Shown here: piece after piece, positions 5,550 through 6,803 of the stretch
How the letters are laid out: each line of letters opens with the position of its first letter
Numbering within the stretch: position 1 is the stretch's first letter
Source: an uncultured Rhodanobacter sp.
GTDB lineage: Bacteria; Pseudomonadota; Gammaproteobacteria; Xanthomonadales; Rhodanobacteraceae
Assembly (NCBI GenBank): GCA_903827735.1
Contig: CAIKJM010000614.1
Location: 1 to 6,803 of the forward strand
Length of the DNA: 6,803 nt
Reading direction: 5' to 3'
Translations under genes and position numbers: made by a program
The notes under the pieces: generated by a model
What the model saw: the letters and a program-made list of their open reading frames with translations, nothing else
What the model was told of the DNA's origin: nothing
The model's database searches: none

Positions 5550-6803
5550 CTAATGAAAGTCCCTCGATCGCGTGTCGAGTGACCCGAGCAGATGGGTCAG
5601 GTCACGCAGGTGATGGGCAATCAGGTGACACACGCCTTCCTGCACTTCCCACTGCCCATCGATAGCCAACAGCTGGCTTTCCAGGAGGACACGGTGCTGC
5701 AATTCAGCGATCTTTCGCCACACCACTACATTGACCATCCCGTGTTCGTCTTCAATGGTAACGAATGTCACCCCACTCGCCGTGGCGGGTCGTTGTCGCA
5801 TGGTGACCATTCCGGCAACGCGCACGTAGCTTCTGTGAGGGCGCGTGCGAAGCGTCTTGCTATCAACGCAGCGCGAGGCCTTGAGGCGGGCACGGATCTG
5901 ACGAAGCGGATGCGGCCCGAGGGTGAGTCCGGTGCGCGCGTAGTCCGCGAGAGTGTTCTCCGCCTGCGTCGGGGCCGGCAAGAGCACCGCCTGCTCCTCA
6001 GGACTGGAGTTGCCGAACAACGGCAGCTGTTTTTCAACGCCTGCCGCGGCCCATCGTGCGCGGTGGCGGTTACCGGCCAGACCGCGTAGCGCCGATGCAT
6101 CGGCCAGCAATTCCTGGTGGCGCTTGTCCAGGCCAACCCGCGCGCAAAGATCAGGAATGTCATCGAAGGGTCGGAGCACGCGAGCGGTTTGAATGCGCAG
6201 CGCAATCGCCTCGCTGAATCCACGCACCTGTCGAAACCCCAGCCGAATCAGCGGTGCCCCGTCGGTCTGCCGAGGGTCAGTTTCCAAGGTGCAGTCCCAG
6301 TCGCTGAAGCGCACATCCACAGGATAGACGCGGATGCGATGGCGCTGCGCGTCCTGGACAATCTGACTGGGCGAATAAAATCCCATGGGCTGACTGTTCA
6401 ACAGCGCACACGCAAAAGCGGCTGGCTCGTGCGCCTTGAGCCAGCACGAGGCGTAGACGATCCCGGCGAAGCTCGCCGAATGTGATTCGGGGAATCCGTA
6501 AGACCCAAACCCTTTGATCTGCTCAAATAGCTGTGCCGAAAACTCAGCGGTATATCCCCGTTCGAGCATGCCGGTCATGATCCGTTCGCGGTGCTTTTCC
6601 ATGCCGCCATGGCGTTTCCACGCGGCCATCGCGCGGCGCAGCTGGTCGGCCTCACCGGGCGTGTAGCCTGCAGCCACGATGGCCAGCTTCATCACCTGTT
6701 CCTGAAACAGCGGCACGCCCAGGGTGCGCTCAAAAACGGCCTTCAGATCGTCGGATGGATACGTCACTGGCTCTTCGCCGCGGCGGCGGCGAAGATAAGG
6801 ATG
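5550..6803 (-). CDS. dnaE2: Error-prone DNA polymerase DnaE2 (ImuC), C-terminal 417 residues, N-terminus beyond right edge
   Basis: DnaE2 is a C-family DNA polymerase of the SOS-induced mutasome. With ImuA and the inactive Y-family protein ImuB it copies damaged templates in the cytoplasm. The frame is open to the right edge, where it reads HPYLRRRRGEEPVTYPSDDL, the family's usual sequence, so the in-frame GTG at 6767 is internal and not a start. Visible parts, numbered from the edge: the fingers with AIVAAGYTPGEADQLRRAMA and GFGSYGFPESHSASF (98-112), MGFYSPSQIVQDA, a helix-hairpin-helix region (LGFRQVRGFSEAIA), a clamp-motif-like QLPLF (259-263; 6015-6029), and an OB fold (VRVAGMVT to VNVVVW). 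It ends TRSRDFH, the standard DnaE2 C-terminus. PHP and palm domains lie beyond the edge, and imuA and imuB would be expected there. LexA control is typical of this cassette but no promoter is in view. The visible part looks intact. Confidence 0.95.
   Translation of the reverse strand, partial: HPYLRRRRGEEPVTYPSDDLKAVFERTLGVPLFQEQVMKLAIVAAGYTPGEADQLRRAMAAWKRHGGMEKHRERIMTGMLERGYTAEFSAQLFEQIKGFGSYGFPESHSASFAGIVYASCWLKAHEPAAFACALLNSQPMGFYSPSQIVQDAQRHRIRVYPVDVRFSDWDCTLETDPRQTDGAPLIRLGFRQVRGFSEAIALRIQTARVLRPFDDIPDLCARVGLDKRHQELLADASALRGLAGNRHRARWAAAGVEKQLPLFGNSSPEEQAVLLPAPTQAENTLADYARTGLTLGPHPLRQIRARLKASRCVDSKTLRTRPHRSYVRVAGMVTMRQRPATASGVTFVTIEDEHGMVNVVVWRKIAELQHRVLLESQLLAIDGQWEVQEGVCHLIAHHLRDLTHLLGSLDTRSRDFH

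Noticed and set aside
5030..5665. Plus-strand open frame of 211 codons spanning the gajB end, the spacer and the dnaE2 end
   Set aside because: It overlaps two well-supported genes in other frames, lacks a ribosome site and has shadow-like composition rich in Cys, Arg and Ser.
5550..6767. dnaE2 3' part as a complete 405-residue gene starting at 6767
   Set aside because: The frame continues to the window edge with conserved DnaE2 sequence (HPYLRRRRGEEP), so the in-frame GTG there is internal.

Overview
The window is high-GC bacterial chromosomal DNA. The right flank is the C-terminal part of an error-prone DnaE2 (ImuC) polymerase, typical of Pseudomonadota that carry the imuA-imuB-dnaE2 mutasome. 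The exact genus cannot be read from this sequence; a gammaproteobacterium is my inference. No tRNA, rRNA, CRISPR array, transposase or integrase was seen.

Layout. (1) About 1-1871, minus strand: the first ~623 residues of a large superfamily 1 (DNA2/NAM7/UPF1-like) helicase with a perfect Walker A; it runs off the left edge. (2) 1872-2043: a 172-bp divergent intergenic region with a possible -10 element and two perfect palindromes (10 bp and 14 bp). (3) 2044-3828, plus strand: a full OLD-family ATPase-TOPRIM nuclease, GajA-like. (4) 3825-5084, plus strand: a compact UvrD/Rep-type helicase, GajB-like, overlapping gajA by 4 nt (GTGA). (5) 5138-5338, minus strand: a 66-residue unknown protein. 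(6) 5339-5549: a 211-bp spacer, possibly decayed coding sequence. (7) 5550-6803, minus strand: the dnaE2 3' part, which runs off the right edge.

How the genes work together. Genes 3 and 4 have the gene order and domain content of a Gabija anti-phage system: an ATP-binding OLD nuclease followed by a UvrD-like helicase, with apparent translational coupling. The divergent SF1 helicase is of a kind often found in defence islands, so the left two thirds of the window looks like a defence island placed downstream of, and converging on, a resident SOS mutagenesis gene. The Gabija assignment is recognisable from motifs. What is less ordinary is the small size and motif departures of the helicase subunit, and the shared control region with a third, large helicase gene. 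Whether that third gene is part of the same system is open.
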